A stretch of 64,000 nt of DNA from an uncultured Rhodospirillales bacterium. Lineage in GTDB: Bacteria > Pseudomonadota > Alphaproteobacteria > Acetobacterales > Acetobacteraceae. The DNA is taken from positions 1 to 64,000 of the forward strand of contig CAIYCW010000152.1 in assembly GCA_903924855.1 (NCBI GenBank), written 5' to 3'. Positions 1 through 9,582 of this stretch are shown piece after piece (position 1 is the first letter of the stretch; each line of letters starts with the position of its first letter). Both the position numbers and the translations under genes were made by a program. The notes under the pieces are model-generated. The model made no database searches, was not told the DNA's origin, and saw only the letters and a list, made by a program, of their open reading frames with translations.

Positions 1-270
1 ATTCCGGCGCTGACCTCGGACAGTGGCGGGCTGCCCGATGCGATGGGGCCTGGTGGGGTGCAGCTGCCATTGGGATCGCCCATCGAGGACTGGACAGCGG
101 CGCTGTCGCGGCTGTGGGATGATCACGGCTTCTATCAGGCCAAGGCGGATGCGGCGCTTGCGCATGGCAGGCGGGCTGATTTCACGCCGGAGGGGATTGT
201 GGATCTCTTCGTGGCGCATCTGGACGCGCATCGGGGCGGGGTGGGGGCGGAGCGGTTTCGCGCAAGCTGA
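1..270 (+). CDS. Glycosyltransferase, C-terminal fragment (truncated by window edge)
   Basis: The reading frame is open from the first base and ends at TGA 268-270, giving 89 residues of a protein that begins outside the window. The stretch around residues 5-30 (SDSGGLPDAMGPGG, then VQLPLGSP) resembles the conserved nucleotide-sugar-binding segment near the C-terminus of GT-B (group 1 family) glycosyltransferases, where a Ser/Asp-x-x-Gly-Gly-Leu-Pro-Glu-like motif precedes a Gly-rich turn. The usual Glu of that motif is Asp here. The tail is a short helical region. Without the N-terminal half neither donor nor acceptor sugar can be named. The assignment rests on one motif region, so it is moderate. 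Confidence 0.55.
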   Translation: MPALTSDSGGLPDAMGPGGVQLPLGSPIEDWTAALSRLWDDHGFYQAKADAALAHGRRADFTPEGIVDLFVAHLDAHRGGVGAERFRAS

Positions 271-341
271 TCGGCAATACAGGCCGCCATGCAGGCACAG
301 CCCTTGACCCGACGCGCCGCGTGTCGTTCAAGGCGCACATC

Positions 342-417
342 GAGCGCGTAGCTCAGTCGGTAGAGCACGTGACTTTTAATCATGGGGTCGTGGGTTCGAA
401 TCCCACCGCGCTCACCA
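342..417 (+). tRNA. tRNA-Lys (anticodon TTT), CCA encoded
   Basis: A full cloverleaf can be folded by eye. The acceptor stem is GAGCGCG (342-348) paired with CGCGCTC (407-413). The D arm is GCTC/GAGC (351-366). The anticodon stem CGTGA/TCATG encloses loop CTTTTAA with anticodon TTT at 375-377. A T arm with the GTTCGAATC loop sequence follows. Discriminator A plus encoded CCA occupy 414-417. It stands alone between the glycosyltransferase end and a membrane protein gene. Confidence 0.97.
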
Positions 418-527
418 TTGATCCCCCACACACGAGCATCGACGCGCAGGCCAGCGGGCGCTGCGGTGTTGTGATGTGCTGGATTATCCACGAAACTTGA
501 CGATATGCGCCCTCGTGGAGTCCTGCT

Positions 528-1091
528 GTGTTGGCGTGGTTGATCTCCCTGTTGCGATATCTGACCCAGCCGGACTGGGTGCAGGCGATCGGCTCGCTGC
601 TGGCGATCGGGGTTTCGGTTTGGATCTTTCACCAATCCGAGCGGACCCGCACGCGGGAGCGGGATCTGCGCAAGCGGGATGTGGAGACTATCATCTTTCA
701 GCAATTGCCGCTGCTGGATGCGTTCATGGGCGATTCGCTGAACCAGCTGACGGATTTTCCCAATCTCAACTACATGCTGAAGAATTACGGGGAGAAGAAG
801 CTGAGCCATTCGGAATATGCCGCCGAGGCGTTGCTGACGGCGCAGATCCCGGCTGATCTGTTTCTGGTGAGCGGGCGGGGCGAGTTCTATCTGCTCGACA
901 AGGCGATGAGCGAGCGGTGCCTGCACATCAATCTTGAGATCGCGCGCTATGACATTCTGATCGAGAACGCGGCCAAGCGGGTGCGGCTCAATCTGGAGGA
1001 GAACAAGGCGGAATTCGTCGCCCCCTTCATCCTGCTGCTGCACGACATCAGACGGCAGGTGGCCAGCCTGGAAGAATTCCGCAAAGCCTGA
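528..1091 (+). CDS. Hypothetical protein with one N-terminal membrane segment
   Basis: A 187-residue protein starting at GTG 528. Residues about 1-30 form a hydrophobic segment (LAWLISLLRYL, then IGSLLAIGVSVWIF). A very basic stretch follows (residues 33-48, rich in Arg and Lys with alternating acidic residues), and the rest is mostly helical and soluble-looking. This is consistent with a single-pass inner-membrane anchor and a cytoplasmic helical domain. I do not recognise the family. The basic stretch following the membrane segment fits a cytoplasmic C-terminus. The gene is followed by a hairpin at 1111-1134, so it is probably a single-gene transcript. Confidence 0.6.
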   Translation: MLAWLISLLRYLTQPDWVQAIGSLLAIGVSVWIFHQSERTRTRERDLRKRDVETIIFQQLPLLDAFMGDSLNQLTDFPNLNYMLKNYGEKKLSHSEYAAEALLTAQIPADLFLVSGRGEFYLLDKAMSERCLHINLEIARYDILIENAAKRVRLNLEENKAEFVAPFILLLHDIRRQVASLEEFRKA

Positions 1092-1110
1092 AGTGACAAA
1101 AGTTTCTTTG

Positions 1111-1134
1111 GTTCTTTCTTTTCAAAGAAAGAAC
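1111..1134. terminator. Hairpin between convergent genes
   Basis: Arms GTTCTTTC (1111-1118) and GAAAGAAC (1127-1134) pair perfectly around an 8-base loop. The site lies between the ends of the convergent genes at 528-1091 and 1142-1696. It resembles the T/C-rich hairpins at 16548, 25355, 55356 and 55461, so it is probably a diverged member of the same terminator family. Confidence 0.55.
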
Positions 1135-1141
1135 ATAGCAC

Positions 1142-1696
1142 TTACGTCTTCCCCATCTGCGCCAGCATCCACCCCATCACATCCGCCCGTTGCAGCAGCA
1201 GCGTGATCGCAGATGCCGCCTGTGCGGTGCCGGCTGCCGCACCCTGGCTCGCCGCCGCCACCAGGTCGCAGCGATGGGCCAGCACCAGGCCTGCCGAGCG
1301 TTGGGTGTGCCCGCCGGGCAGGCGCTGGGTGTAGGCGCGCATCCGGCCGGTCATGCCGGCGATGGTGATCACCTGGCCATCGGCCAGCGGCACGAAATCG
1401 TCGCTGATCAGGTCCACATCGCTCACCGCATCCACCTCGGCATCGCCGGAGACGCCGGTGGCACAGTTGCACAGGCCGATCTTGGGGCGGACATAGACGT
1501 CCAGCGTGCCGCCACAGGCCAGCGACGTGCAGCGGAAGGCGCGGCCGGTGGGCCAGCCATCGCGGCCGAACGGCCAGGCGATCTCCTGCCAGTCGGGGGT
1601 GGAGACCAGGCCCAGCCAGCTCGCCGGCGCCTGCGAGACGAAGGAAGCCGCGGCGCCCGCCAGCAGAGAGGCCGCGACGGCCAGCCTCAGGCGCAT
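1142..1696 (-). CDS. Conserved secreted hypothetical protein, Cys-containing
   Basis: 184 residues with an N-terminal signal peptide (MRLRLAVAASLLAGAAASF, cleavage near residue 20-25). The mature part has an aromatic segment (WPFGRDGWPTGRAFRC) and a Cys-rich core with pairs RC...LACGG and GLCNCATG, then a DVDLISDDF acidic patch. Four core cysteines in an exported protein suggest disulfides or metal binding. The start codon lies only 4 bases after the stop of the LVIVD-repeat protein gene (1701-3143), so the two are almost certainly one transcript and probably function together at the cell envelope. I believe this is a conserved alphaproteobacterial hypothetical family but cannot name a function. 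Confidence 0.7.
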   Translation of the reverse strand: MRLRLAVAASLLAGAAASFVSQAPASWLGLVSTPDWQEIAWPFGRDGWPTGRAFRCTSLACGGTLDVYVRPKIGLCNCATGVSGDAEVDAVSDVDLISDDFVPLADGQVITIAGMTGRMRAYTQRLPGGHTQRSAGLVLAHRCDLVAAASQGAAAGTAQAASAITLLLQRADVMGWMLAQMGKT

Positions 1697-1700
1697 CGCG

Positions 1701-3143
1701 CTATTTCAGCCCGGCCGCCGCCCGCGCCTCGCCGGTCAGTTCCAGGATGGACAGGCCGGTGTTGGCGCGATCGACGACATAGACATAGCCGCGATCGTCG
1801 AATTCGACGTTGTTGCTCTGAATGGCGGTCTTGCAGACCTCCTTGCCGTCCATGGTGACGCAGCGCTTGTCGGTGTTGGCGGTGATGGAGGGGATGAAAT
1901 AGCCGACCTCCTTCGGGTGATACGGGTCGCGGATGTCGAGCGCGCGGACGCCCGCGTTGAAGAAGGTGATGAAGACCAGCTTGCCGTAATAGACCGGATC
2001 CATGCTTTCGGAGGAGGAGTGCGAGCCGAAGCGGCCACCGCGCGAGCAGAAATCGCCGCTCGCCTCGGGCACGGTGTAGCTGGCGATGCCCATGGGCCGG
2101 GTTTCCACCGTGATGTCGGCGATCCACACCATCTGGCGGGCCTCGTTGCATTCGTTGACCAGTGATTCATCGACGATCACCACGATGTCGCGGAAGCTGC
2201 CCTCCTTGTCGTTTCTGAACTCGGCGATCGGCATGTGCAGGATGGGGAAGGTGGTGTGCGCGCCGTTCATCGAGGAGAGATACATGCGCGAGATTTCCGG
2301 GTAGCGCAGATTCTCGGGCGTGGGCTCGGTGGGGCCGTGCAGCAGCTTGTCGCGGTCGACGATCTGCAGCAGCCCGCCCTTGTTGGTGCCGTAGCCGAAA
2401 TAGACGCGGTTGCCCTTCACCCCGGTGGAGATGCCGCCATGCAGCTCGGTCGGCACCACGCCGGTTGAACCCGGCTCCTGGCCGGGCAGGCCGAAATCGC
2501 GGATCTTCACGGGGTGGGCGGGGTCGGACAGGTCATAGACCTGGGTCATCCGGCGGATGCGCCAGTCCGGATTGCCGGAGACGAGATAGGCGATGCCGGT
2601 GTCGCATTCCCAGAAATTCTTGTGGGTGTCCTTCAGCCCGGTGAGGCGGGTGATCAGCACCGGGTGCTCGGGGTCCGCCACGTTCCAGATCTCATGCGCC
2701 TCTGAGCCTTCGGCGCGCAGCATGTAGATGGCGGTCTTGTCGCCTTTGGGGAGCAGCTTGCCGTCGCAGATACGCACCATCTGGGCGCCGCCGCCCTCAT
2801 AGGTGCCGGGCTGACCCGGGATATGGGTGAGGTATTTCGGATGGGCGGGGTCGGTGACGTCGACGATCGAGGTGCCGTTGGGCTCCTTTTTGCCGGTGAT
2901 CGGGTTGAGCGGCTCGTGGATGTCGTCGGTGCCGCCGTGATGGCCGATATAGGCGATGTAGCGGTTGCCCTGATGGAAGATGGTGGGCTGGTAGGCGGAG
3001 CGGCCCTGCAGGTCGCTACTGCCGACAAGGCGCATGTTCGAGGCTTCCGGCGGATCACCGATCTTGGGGGCGGCGTGGGCGGTGATCGTGGCCATCATGG
3101 CAAGGCTGGCGGTCAGTGCCAGCAGGGGCAGGGTGCTGCGCAA
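1701..3143 (-). CDS. Secreted LVIVD-repeat protein
   Basis: 480 residues with a clear signal peptide (about residues 1-24, ending AHA). The body contains spaced copies of a hydrophobic-D-x-x-D-P-x-x-P motif: IVDVTDPAHP, IWNVADPEHP, VYDLSDPAHP and LDIRDPYHP. This is the signature of LVIVD-repeat beta-propeller-like proteins. These proteins are exported; their biochemical role is generally unknown. A second feature is a C-terminal region with several Cys and Asp (RCVTMDGKEVCKT). It is first in a two-gene minus-strand unit with the small secreted protein at 1142-1696. The length is normal for the family. Function remains open. Confidence 0.8.
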   Translation of the reverse strand: MRSTLPLLALTASLAMMATITAHAAPKIGDPPEASNMRLVGSSDLQGRSAYQPTIFHQGNRYIAYIGHHGGTDDIHEPLNPITGKKEPNGTSIVDVTDPAHPKYLTHIPGQPGTYEGGGAQMVRICDGKLLPKGDKTAIYMLRAEGSEAHEIWNVADPEHPVLITRLTGLKDTHKNFWECDTGIAYLVSGNPDWRIRRMTQVYDLSDPAHPVKIRDFGLPGQEPGSTGVVPTELHGGISTGVKGNRVYFGYGTNKGGLLQIVDRDKLLHGPTEPTPENLRYPEISRMYLSSMNGAHTTFPILHMPIAEFRNDKEGSFRDIVVIVDESLVNECNEARQMVWIADITVETRPMGIASYTVPEASGDFCSRGGRFGSHSSSESMDPVYYGKLVFITFFNAGVRALDIRDPYHPKEVGYFIPSITANTDKRCVTMDGKEVCKTAIQSNNVEFDDRGYVYVVDRANTGLSILELTGEARAAAGLK

Positions 3144-3248
3144 AACATCTCTCCCATCATGGCCGGTTTGTCCCGGTCTTGTGGGCGCGCAGTCTTGCAG
3201 CGCCCTGGGGAAGCGAAGCGCAATCCTCAGGGCGTGGCAAGCAAAACG

Positions 3249-3866
3249 CTATTCGCCGCGCAGCGCGAAGGCGGCGCGCGCGCCCGGGCGGGCGAGGCCT
3301 GCCTGGTAGTAGGCCAGCGTTGCGGGGCGTTCGGCCAGAACCTGCGGGGTGAAGCGCAGATAGAACAGGCAGCCGATCAGGTTGAGATCGGCCACCGTGA
3401 AGCGGCCGCCCACCAGATGGCCATGGGCCGACAGATGCGCCTCCAGCACGGCAAGCGGCGCCTGGAGGCGGGCGATCGCGGCTTCCACCACGGCGGGATT
3501 GCGCTGCTCGGGCGGGTAGAAGCTGGTGTTATACATGATCGGCGCCGCCTGGGCCTCGATCTCCAGCACCGACCAGAGTGCCCACATCGTCATCCGGCCA
3601 TCCTCGCCGAGATCGGCCGGTGCCAGGGGGCCGCCGAACTTCTTGGCCAGATAGAGGTTGATGGCGAGGGATTCGCTGAGCACCACGCCGTCATCATCGA
3701 TGACCGGCACCTGGCCGTTGGGGTTGATGCGGCGGAATTCGGCGCTGCCCGAGCCCTCCGGGCCGAAGCCCATCTCGACATGTGTGTATTGCGCGCCCAG
3801 TTCCTTCAGCAGCCAGAGCACGCGAATGGCGCGCGAGCGCGCGATGCCGTAGACTGTCAATGCCAT
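3249..3866 (-). CDS. Glutathione S-transferase family protein
   Basis: 205 residues, the usual length of a cytosolic GST. The N-terminal thioredoxin-fold domain (about residues 1-80) begins TVYGIARSRAIRVLWLLKEL and holds the conserved NPNGQVPVIDDDG with the cis-Pro, then the ESLAINLYLA motif that binds the gamma-glutamyl group of glutathione. The C-terminal helical domain (about 90-205) carries FTVADLNLIGCL, the N-capping box (S/T-x-x-D) of GSTs. Ser12 is a plausible thiol-activating residue. The substrate cannot be read from sequence. It starts at ATG 3866, divergent from the patatin gene with about 130 bases between them. Confidence 0.9.
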   Translation of the reverse strand: MALTVYGIARSRAIRVLWLLKELGAQYTHVEMGFGPEGSGSAEFRRINPNGQVPVIDDDGVVLSESLAINLYLAKKFGGPLAPADLGEDGRMTMWALWSVLEIEAQAAPIMYNTSFYPPEQRNPAVVEAAIARLQAPLAVLEAHLSAHGHLVGGRFTVADLNLIGCLFYLRFTPQVLAERPATLAYYQAGLARPGARAAFALRGE

Positions 3867-3997
3867 GGTCAGGATCCTTCACCGATTTGGTGTCGCATCA
3901 GACAACGCGACCGGATTGGCCGCAAGCAGCTGAAACGTCCGGCCATGAGCGATGTCATCCCTGCATCCTGTTGAACCAACGCTGATCGGACCCTGTC

Positions 3998-5170
3998 ATG
4001 GACAGCATCGTCACCGCTGAAACCACAACCGCGCAGCAAGCCTCGTCCTGCCCGCGCCGCACGGCCCTTGTGCTGCAGGGCGGCGGCGCGCTGGGCAGCT
4101 ATCAGGCCGGCGTGTTCGAGGCGCTGCACACCGCGAACGTGCTACCGGATTGGGTGGCCGGCATCTCGATCGGCGCGATCAACGCCGCCATCATTGCCGG
4201 CAACGCGCCCGAGCGCCGGGTTGAGCAGCTGCGCAGCTTCTGGGATGAGATCACGGCCCCAACCTCACTTTGGCCAAAACCCGTCTCGATGACGCCGATG
4301 GAGCGCAGCGCGGGTGCGCTGGGCGCCATGCTGTTCGGCCAGCCCGGGTTTTTCGCGCCCCGCTCCCCGCTGTCCTGGCTGGGGCAGCCACAGCCTTCCA
4401 GCCTGTATGACACCTCGGCCCTGCGCTCCACGTTGGAGCGGCTGGTGGATTTCGACCGGATTGCTGCCGTGGAGACGATTCTGAGCGTGGGGGCGGTGAA
4501 TGTGCGCACCGGCCAGTTCCGCTATTTCGACAACCGCCAGACCAGGATCGGCCCCGAGCACATCATGGCCAGCGGCGCGCTGCCGCCGGGGTTTCCGGCC
4601 GTGGAGATCGAGGGCGATCCGTATTGGGATGGCGGCCTGGTGTCCAACACGCCGCTGCTGCATGTGCTGGAACAGGAGCCGCGCTATGACAGCCTGATCT
4701 TTCAGGTGGATCTGTTCCAGGCCTATGGGCCGGAGCCGGCCACGCTGGATCAGGTGCTGGAGCGGGACAAGGACATACGCTACGCGAGCCGCACACGGTC
4801 CGCCACACGGGCGGCCGAGCACAACCACAATCTGCGCGCCCATGCCCAGGCGCTGTGGGAGAAGCTGCCGGAGGCGGTGCGGCAGATGCCGGAGGCGCAG
4901 TTCCTCAACGCCACGCGCTGCCCGACGCAGATGGACATCGCCCTGTTGATCTATCGGCCATTCGAGCCGCAGGGCTCGGCGAAGGATTACGAGTTCAGCC
5001 GCGGCACGATGCAGGCGCGCTGGGAGCGCGGGCGGGCGGATGCCGAGGCGACGCTGCGTGCAGCGCCCTGGAAGCAGCCGTTTCCGCCCGGGCGAGGCAC
5101 GCGGATCAGTGACGTGCTGCATGAACTCTATGTCAGAGAGCGCGGCGTGGACGCAGCCAAGCCCAAGTAG
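3998..5170 (+). CDS. Patatin-like phospholipase with DUF3734 C-terminal region
   Basis: 390 residues. The patatin hydrolase core is evident: the oxyanion-hole Gly-rich loop (LVLQGGGALGSYQAGVFEAL, around residues 23-42), the nucleophile elbow GISIGA (GxSxG, around residue 56), and the catalytic Asp in YWDGGLVSNTPL (around residue 210). The C-terminal third (RYASRTRSATR through the tail) matches the DUF3734 extension often attached to this subgroup. The Ser-Asp dyad is intact, so it should be an active acyl hydrolase. It sits about 100 bases upstream of 3-hydroxybutyrate dehydrogenase, a common pairing in proteobacteria that suggests a link to lipid or polyhydroxybutyrate turnover. The linkage is inference. 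Confidence 0.9.
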   Translation: MDSIVTAETTTAQQASSCPRRTALVLQGGGALGSYQAGVFEALHTANVLPDWVAGISIGAINAAIIAGNAPERRVEQLRSFWDEITAPTSLWPKPVSMTPMERSAGALGAMLFGQPGFFAPRSPLSWLGQPQPSSLYDTSALRSTLERLVDFDRIAAVETILSVGAVNVRTGQFRYFDNRQTRIGPEHIMASGALPPGFPAVEIEGDPYWDGGLVSNTPLLHVLEQEPRYDSLIFQVDLFQAYGPEPATLDQVLERDKDIRYASRTRSATRAAEHNHNLRAHAQALWEKLPEAVRQMPEAQFLNATRCPTQMDIALLIYRPFEPQGSAKDYEFSRGTMQARWERGRADAEATLRAAPWKQPFPPGRGTRISDVLHELYVRERGVDAAKPK

Positions 5171-5274
5171 AGCGGGATGCCGCCTGATGTTTCTCACCGG
5201 ATGCCGTGGTGTCACAGGACATCAGGCATCCAGCCGCTTACCAGTCAGACACGCTTCAGAAGGGAATTTTCATC

Positions 5275-6057
5275 ATGGGTCAGCTTCAGGACAAGGTTGC
5301 ACTGATCACAGGCTCGGCCTCCGGCATCGGCCGGGAGATCGCGCTGAAATTCGGCGAGGAGGGGGCGAAGATCGTCATCGCCGACCTCAACATGGCGGCA
5401 GCACAGGCCACGGCGGATGATTTCACGGCCAAGGGGCACACCGCCATGGCGGTGTCGATGGATGTGAGCAGCGAGCAGGCGGTCGAGGATGGGGTTGCCG
5501 CGGTGATCGCGGCCTGGGGCAAGGTTGATATCCTGGTGTCCAACGCGGGGATTCAGATCGTCCATCCGATCGAGGATTTCCCGTTTTCGGATTGGAAGAA
5601 GATGCTGGCCATCCATCTGGACGGCGCGTTCCTCACCACCAAGGCCTGTATCCGCTCGATGTATGCCAATGGCGGCGGCAGCATCATCTATATCGGCTCG
5701 GTGCACTCCAAGGAGGCCTCGGTGCTGAAGTCGGCCTATGTCACGGCCAAGCACGGGCTGCTCGGCCTGTGCCGGGTGGTGGCGAAGGAAGGGGCGAAGC
5801 ACAATGTGCGCGCCAATGTGATCTGCCCGGGCTTTGTGCGCACGCCGCTGGTGGAAAAGCAGATCCCCGAGCAGGCGAAGGCGCTTGGCATCACCGAGGA
5901 GGAGGTGGTGAAGAACGTCATGCTGAAGGAGACGGTGGACGGCGAGTTCACCACCACGGATGACGTGGCGGCGGCGGCGTTGTTCTTTGCCGGGGCCAAG
6001 ACGAATGCGATGACCGGCCAGTCGATCGTGGTCAGCCACGGCTGGTTCATGGAGTAA
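5275..6057 (+). CDS. 3-hydroxybutyrate dehydrogenase (SDR family)
   Basis: 260 residues from ATG 5275, chosen because an AGAAGGGA ribosome site lies just upstream and [13 protein letters not shown] is the standard SDR beginning. The longer frame from 5206 adds non-conserved residues. The NAD-binding motif is TGSASGIG (around residues 12-19), with NAG (around 90), catalytic Ser in IGSVHS, and YVTAKHG (Y-x-x-x-K). The family pattern ([44 protein letters not shown]) is typical of D-3-hydroxybutyrate dehydrogenase, which oxidises 3-hydroxybutyrate to acetoacetate. The neighbouring patatin and thiolase genes fit polyhydroxybutyrate or ketone-body use. Confidence 0.92.
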   Translation: MGQLQDKVALITGSASGIGREIALKFGEEGAKIVIADLNMAAAQATADDFTAKGHTAMAVSMDVSSEQAVEDGVAAVIAAWGKVDILVSNAGIQIVHPIEDFPFSDWKKMLAIHLDGAFLTTKACIRSMYANGGGSIIYIGSVHSKEASVLKSAYVTAKHGLLGLCRVVAKEGAKHNVRANVICPGFVRTPLVEKQIPEQAKALGITEEEVVKNVMLKETVDGEFTTTDDVAAAALFFAGAKTNAMTGQSIVVSHGWFME

Positions 6058-6060
6058 CCC

Positions 6061-6191
6061 GTAGGGCGGAGGAGGCACAGCCGTCATCCGCCCTCTCCCT
6101 TGGACGGCAGGGTGTCGGCGGATGACGGCTTCGCCGTCTCCCTTGCATGACAGGGTGATGGCGGATGACGGCTTCGCCTCTTCCGCCCTAC
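6061..6191. repeat. Dispersed GTAGGGCGGA element with terminal inverted repeats
   Basis: The segment begins GTAGGGCGGA (6061-6070) and ends with its exact complement TCCGCCCTAC (6182-6191). Inside are three related copies of a GGCGGATGACGGCTTCGCC-type unit: one inverted at 6061-6093, and two direct at 6117-6142 and 6160-6192. The last is identical over 33 bases to one at 8514-8546. It lies in the gap between two genes and could fold into a large cruciform, as REP/MITE-like elements do. Confidence 0.75.
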
Positions 6192-6239
6192 GCGTTGCGG
6201 CATTACGGTCCGCGCCGTTCTGCAAACTGGAGATGCGTC

Positions 6240-7445
<1,206 letters not shown>

Positions 7446-7459
7446 ATGGATGCGTGACA

Positions 7460-7487
7460 ATGCGGCCGGCGCGCGCGCCGGCCGCAT
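7460..7487. terminator. Perfect 28-base GC-rich palindrome after thiolase gene
   Basis: Bases 7460-7487 form an uninterrupted palindrome whose half is ATGCGGCCGGCGCG. It starts 15 bases after the thiolase stop codon. There is no T-run behind it, so intrinsic termination is unproven; it may act as an mRNA 3' end stabiliser or a Rho-associated hairpin. Confidence 0.5.
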
Positions 7488-7520
7488 GGTGCGATGCGCC
7501 AATATCCGGTGTTTTCAGGG

Positions 7521-7538
7521 ATGTTTCGTGGGAAACAT
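7521..7538. promoter_or_regulatory. Inverted repeat upstream of PEP-CTERM gene
   Basis: ATGTTTC (7521-7527) and GAAACAT (7532-7538) are exact complements separated by GTGG. The site is about 150 bases before the PEP-CTERM gene and is the only clear dyad in that gap besides the palindrome at 7460. It could be an operator; no regulator is identifiable. Confidence 0.3.
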
Positions 7539-7687
7539 GCTGGACAATAGCGGTATCGCTGGGTTACTAAGATGTTAAGTGGAGAGATAGGGGTTATGCG
7601 CCTGCCACAGGCAGCGCTTGGCGTCCAATTCGTCTCGGGATATTTCGCCTCCGTCCTGCGGGCCGGGTGTCGACAGGAGTGGTTGAT

Positions 7688-8401
7688 ATGTCGAAGTTTA
7701 TGAAGTTTGCATTGAGCGCGCTGGCCATGTCAGCTGCCGGTGCAACAGTGACCCCGGCATTGGCGTCGTTCACTCCCGGCGTTGGTGATGTGATCAACTT
7801 CAACGTGACGACGGTGAATGGTTCGATCTCCGGCAATCTTACCTTCGGGGCTGGCGGCGTCATTGTCTCTGACAGCGTGACGCTGAATGAGCTTAGCAAC
7901 CCGGTCCCCAACGCGATCTCGACCGTAAGCGGTGCTAGCTCGATTAACAACTTGAGCCCGGGGCAGCTTTCGAACAGCGTGCATTTTGAGTTTCCAGGCA
8001 CCGTGACGTTTAATACGACCCCGACCGTATCGTTCGGCACGTCGCTCCCCGACTATACTCTGACGTTGGTCGAGTATGTCAGCTTGGGCAGTTACGTTAA
8101 GTCTGGAGTGACATACACAGTCCAAGGTGAGTATACTGTCACCCTTGGTTCTCTCTCCTCTCTGACTTACGGTACCAATTCAATCGATCCTGGGTATCAG
8201 GCCACAACGGGGAACAATGTCGACACCAGCTTCAACATTGTGAATCAAAACACTTCAGGGGTTGTGCACACCTCGACGGTGTTGGTGCAGGACCAAGTGC
8301 TTGATGGTACGAGCACGGTTACAATTCCCGAGCCCGCATCAATGGCGCTCGTTGGATTTGGTCTGGCCGGTCTGGCCTTCGCGCGTCGCCGTCGCGCCTG
8401 A
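7688..8401 (+). CDS. PEP-CTERM sorting-domain exported protein
   Basis: 237 residues from ATG 7688, chosen over GTG 7667 because AGGAG at 7675-7679 is 8 bases upstream of the ATG. The N-terminus is a signal peptide (MSKFMKFALSALAMSAAGATVTPALA). The middle is a Thr/Ser/Val-rich beta domain without cysteines. The C-terminus has the full tripartite PEP-CTERM signal: IPEPASMALVGFGLAGLAFARRRRA, that is, PEP-like motif, hydrophobic segment and Arg cluster. Such proteins are processed by an exosortase (EpsH/XrtA type) and released to the matrix or surface, usually in exopolysaccharide-producing bacteria. No exosortase lies in the window. The coding sequence is visibly less GC-rich than its neighbours. 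Confidence 0.85.
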   Translation: MSKFMKFALSALAMSAAGATVTPALASFTPGVGDVINFNVTTVNGSISGNLTFGAGGVIVSDSVTLNELSNPVPNAISTVSGASSINNLSPGQLSNSVHFEFPGTVTFNTTPTVSFGTSLPDYTLTLVEYVSLGSYVKSGVTYTVQGEYTVTLGSLSSLTYGTNSIDPGYQATTGNNVDTSFNIVNQNTSGVVHTSTVLVQDQVLDGTSTVTIPEPASMALVGFGLAGLAFARRRRA

Positions 8402-8423
8402 TCCTTCAGGCATCGCTTTGGAA

Positions 8424-8450
8424 AAGCCGGGCCCTGTGCCCGGCTTTTTT
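8424..8450 (+). terminator. Intrinsic terminator of PEP-CTERM gene
   Basis: The stem AAGCCGGGC/GCCCGGCTT with a short CCTGT-type loop is followed directly by a T run. It starts about 20 bases after the stop codon. This is a textbook Rho-independent terminator. Confidence 0.9.
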
Positions 8451-8513
8451 GTGTCCGCGTGGGGCGGGAGAGGCGATGCTGTTGTCCGCCTTCCTCCGTC
8501 CCAACAGGCCCAA

Positions 8514-8574
8514 GGCGGATGACGGCTTCGCCTCTTCCGCCCTACGTGATCGCGCGGCTTCGGCTCTTCCGCCC
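8514..8574. repeat. Dispersed GGCGGATGACGGCTTCGCC repeat
   Basis: Bases 8514-8546 are identical over 33 bases to 6160-6192. A shortened, diverged copy (GCGGCTTCGGCTCTTCCGCCC) follows at about 8554-8574. It lies in the 217-base gap between the PEP-CTERM gene and the transglycosylase gene. Confidence 0.75.
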
Positions 8575-8618
8575 ACCATGATTGCGGTGCAACATGGGGA
8601 TGTGGCACACCTCCGGGC

Positions 8619-9581
8619 ATGATCACACGTCGCCCCCTGCTCGCCGCTGCCCTCGCAACAGCCCTGGCACACCGCGCCAGCGCCGAGCCCGGCATCGCGT
8701 TTCCCGCCTATCTCAGCCAGCTGCGCGCCCAGGCCAAACGCGCCGGCATCTCGGATCGGACCATCGGCACGGCGCTGGGAAACCTCTCGCCGGTGCAGCG
8801 GGTGATCGAGCTGGATCGCAACCAGCCGGAATCGAAGCTCACCTGGCAGCAATACAAATCCCGCCTGGTCTCACCCGCCCGCATCGCCAAGGGGCGGCCG
8901 CTTTACGCGCAGCATCGCGCTTTGCTCGCCCGCGTGGCCGATCGCTACGGCGTGCCGCCCGGGGTGATCATGGGCATCTGGGCGCTCGAATCGGATTACG
9001 GCGCGCAGATGGGTGGCTTCAAGGTGATTGACTGTCTGGTCACGCTGGCCTGGGAAGGCAGGCGCCGCGCCTATTTCGAATCGCAGCTGATGGACGCGCT
9101 GCGCATCGTCGATCACGGCGATATCACGCCCGATCACATGATCGGCAGCTGGGCCGGCGCCATGGGGCAGACCCAGTTCATGCCCGACAGCTTCATCAAA
9201 TACGCCGTTGATTTCAGCGGCACCGGACGGCGCGATCTGTGGACGGATATGGGGGACGTGTTCGCCTCCACCGCCAATTACCTGGCGCGGGAGGGCTGGC
9301 AGGCCAACATCCCGTGGGGTCGGGCGACCGACCTGCCGCCGGGCTTCAACATGCAGCTGGCCGGCCATGACAAACGGCGCTCGGTGGCCGATTGGCGCCT
9401 GCAGGGGCTGATCATCGATGCGCTGCCGGCCGAGACCAAGGTGGCGGTGGTGCTGCCGGGCGGGCCGGGCGATGAGGCCTATCTGGCGTTCTACCCGAGC
9501 TATCGCGCCATCCGGCAGTACAACCCGCCCGACAAATACTGCCTCAGCGTGGGATTGCTCGGCGATGCGATCACCGCCTGA
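8619..9581 (+). CDS. Lytic murein transglycosylase, MltB type
   Basis: 320 residues. The N-terminus (MITRRPLLAAALATALAHRASA) is a signal peptide with a twin-Arg flavour and no lipobox Cys, so the mature enzyme is probably soluble in the periplasm. The catalytic Glu lies in PPGVIMGIWALESDYGAQMG (around residue 128). GSWAGAMGQTQFMPDSF, which shapes the glycan cleft, and the family Asp-rich segment DLWTDMGDVFASTANYLA follow. The enzyme cleaves the MurNAc-GlcNAc bond, making 1,6-anhydro ends. It is followed with no gap by rlpA and dacA, so three peptidoglycan enzymes are co-transcribed. Confidence 0.92.
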   Translation: MITRRPLLAAALATALAHRASAEPGIAFPAYLSQLRAQAKRAGISDRTIGTALGNLSPVQRVIELDRNQPESKLTWQQYKSRLVSPARIAKGRPLYAQHRALLARVADRYGVPPGVIMGIWALESDYGAQMGGFKVIDCLVTLAWEGRRRAYFESQLMDALRIVDHGDITPDHMIGSWAGAMGQTQFMPDSFIKYAVDFSGTGRRDLWTDMGDVFASTANYLAREGWQANIPWGRATDLPPGFNMQLAGHDKRRSVADWRLQGLIIDALPAETKVAVVLPGGPGDEAYLAFYPSYRAIRQYNPPDKYCLSVGLLGDAITA

Positions 9582-9582
9582 G

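Noticed and set aside
135-1043. 302-residue minus-strand frame across the tRNA and membrane gene
   Set aside because: It runs through tRNA-Lys and is antisense to a better-supported gene.
2823-3974. 383-residue plus-strand frame opposite the LVIVD and GST genes
   Set aside because: It is antisense to two genes with clear domains and has no recognisable domain itself.
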